The translations under genes were made by a program, and so were the position numbers. Positions 63,478-64,000 of a stretch of 64,000 nucleotides of DNA are shown here, piece by piece. Positions within the stretch are counted from its first letter, which is position 1. Each line of letters starts with the position of its first letter. The stretch spans positions 1,548,156 through 1,612,155 of the forward strand of contig JAJVDF010000168.1 in the NCBI GenBank assembly GCA_022410635.1, given 5' to 3'. The notes below the pieces were generated by a model. It was not told the origin of the DNA and made no database searches. It was given only the letters and a program-made list of their open reading frames with translations. Source of the DNA: Tretioscincus oriximinensis (lineage: Eukaryota > Chordata > Lepidosauria > Squamata > Gymnophthalmidae).

Positions 63478-64000
63478 AGAAGGAGGATGTAGACGAGGAG
63501 GGATGAGGAGAAGGAGAGAAGGAGGAGGAGGAAGGAGAAGGAGGAGGAGAAGAAGGAAGAGGAGGAGGAGGACGAAGAAGGAGAAGAAGGAAGAGGAGAA
63601 GGAGAAGAGGAGGAGGAGATGGAGAAGAAAAAGGGGGAAGGAGGAAAAGGAGGAGGAGGAAGGAGGAGGAGGAAGAAGAAGGATGAGAAGGAGAAGAAGG
63701 AAGAGGAGAAGGAGAAGAGGAGGAGAAGGAGGAGGAGAAGGAGGAGGAGGAGATGGAGAAGAAAGAGGGGGAAGGAGGAGGAGAAGGTAGAAGGAGGAGG
63801 AAGAAGGAGAAGAAGGAGGAGGAAGAAGAAGGAGGAGAAGGAGAAGAAGGAAGAGGAGAAGGAGAAGAGGAGGAGAAGGAGGAGTTGGAGAAGAAAGAGG
63901 GAGAGGGAGGAGGAGGAGGAGAAGGAGAAGAAGGGGAAGAAGGAAGAGGAACAGAGGAAGAAGGGGAAGAAGAGGGAGAAGGAGGAGGAGATGGAGAAGA
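63478..64000. repeat. Long polypurine (GGA/GAA) tract
   Basis: More than 500 bp of almost pure A/G on the plus strand, with higher-order repetition of GAAGAGGAGAAGGAGAAGAGG-type blocks at roughly 120-170 bp spacing. It runs off the window edge. The 96-codon R/E/G frame is compositional. Confidence 0.95.

Overview
This window is vertebrate nuclear DNA, most likely from a squamate reptile (possibly a gecko). The coding density is very low. CR1-, L2- and L1-type LINE fragments, tRNA-derived SINEs and small DNA transposons dominate, and the two recognisable genes have vertebrate exon structure. The squamate call is inferred from the repeat style and from the divergence of the proteins from my recollection of the human ones; no species is proven. 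A 625-base run of N lies at 13612-14236, and scattered single Ns indicate a draft assembly.

Two protein-coding genes are supported, both on the minus strand. LYSMD4 (membrane LysM-domain protein) has two coding exons, 9342-9070 and 6270-5719, which join in phase 0 to give a 274-residue protein. A GC-rich island at 14237-14560, beside the gap, is its likely promoter and first-exon region. Upstream lies the 3' end of ADAMTS17 (secreted metalloprotease with thrombospondin repeats). Four coding exons are visible: 58649-58445, 51452-51300 and 36964-36787 carry thrombospondin type-1 repeats, and 34970-34819 carries the C-terminal PLAC domain and stop codon. All splice sites are GT-AG and all phases agree. 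The rest of ADAMTS17 lies beyond the right edge. As I recall it, LYSMD4 beside ADAMTS17 on the same strand matches human 15q26.3.

Layout. 1-5 kb: an antisense L1 fragment, CR1-like pieces and SINEs. 5-15 kb: LYSMD4 with a three-level nest of repeats in its intron, then the CpG island. 15-34 kb: intergenic DNA with SINEs, a CR1 copy that retains the reverse transcriptase FADD motif, microsatellites, and a quiet stretch at about 28.2-31.9 kb. 34.8-58.6 kb: the ADAMTS17 3' half, whose introns hold many inverted-repeat elements, including two hAT-like elements with 8-bp target duplications. 58.7-64 kb: an ADAMTS17 intron ending in GAA/GCA and purine-rich tracts.

The two genes have no evident functional partnership; they are neighbours. 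No operon, CRISPR array, functional RNA gene or wholly new coding system was found. The most unusual content is foldback and palindromic DNA: at least eight separate elements, several of which match no family I can name.
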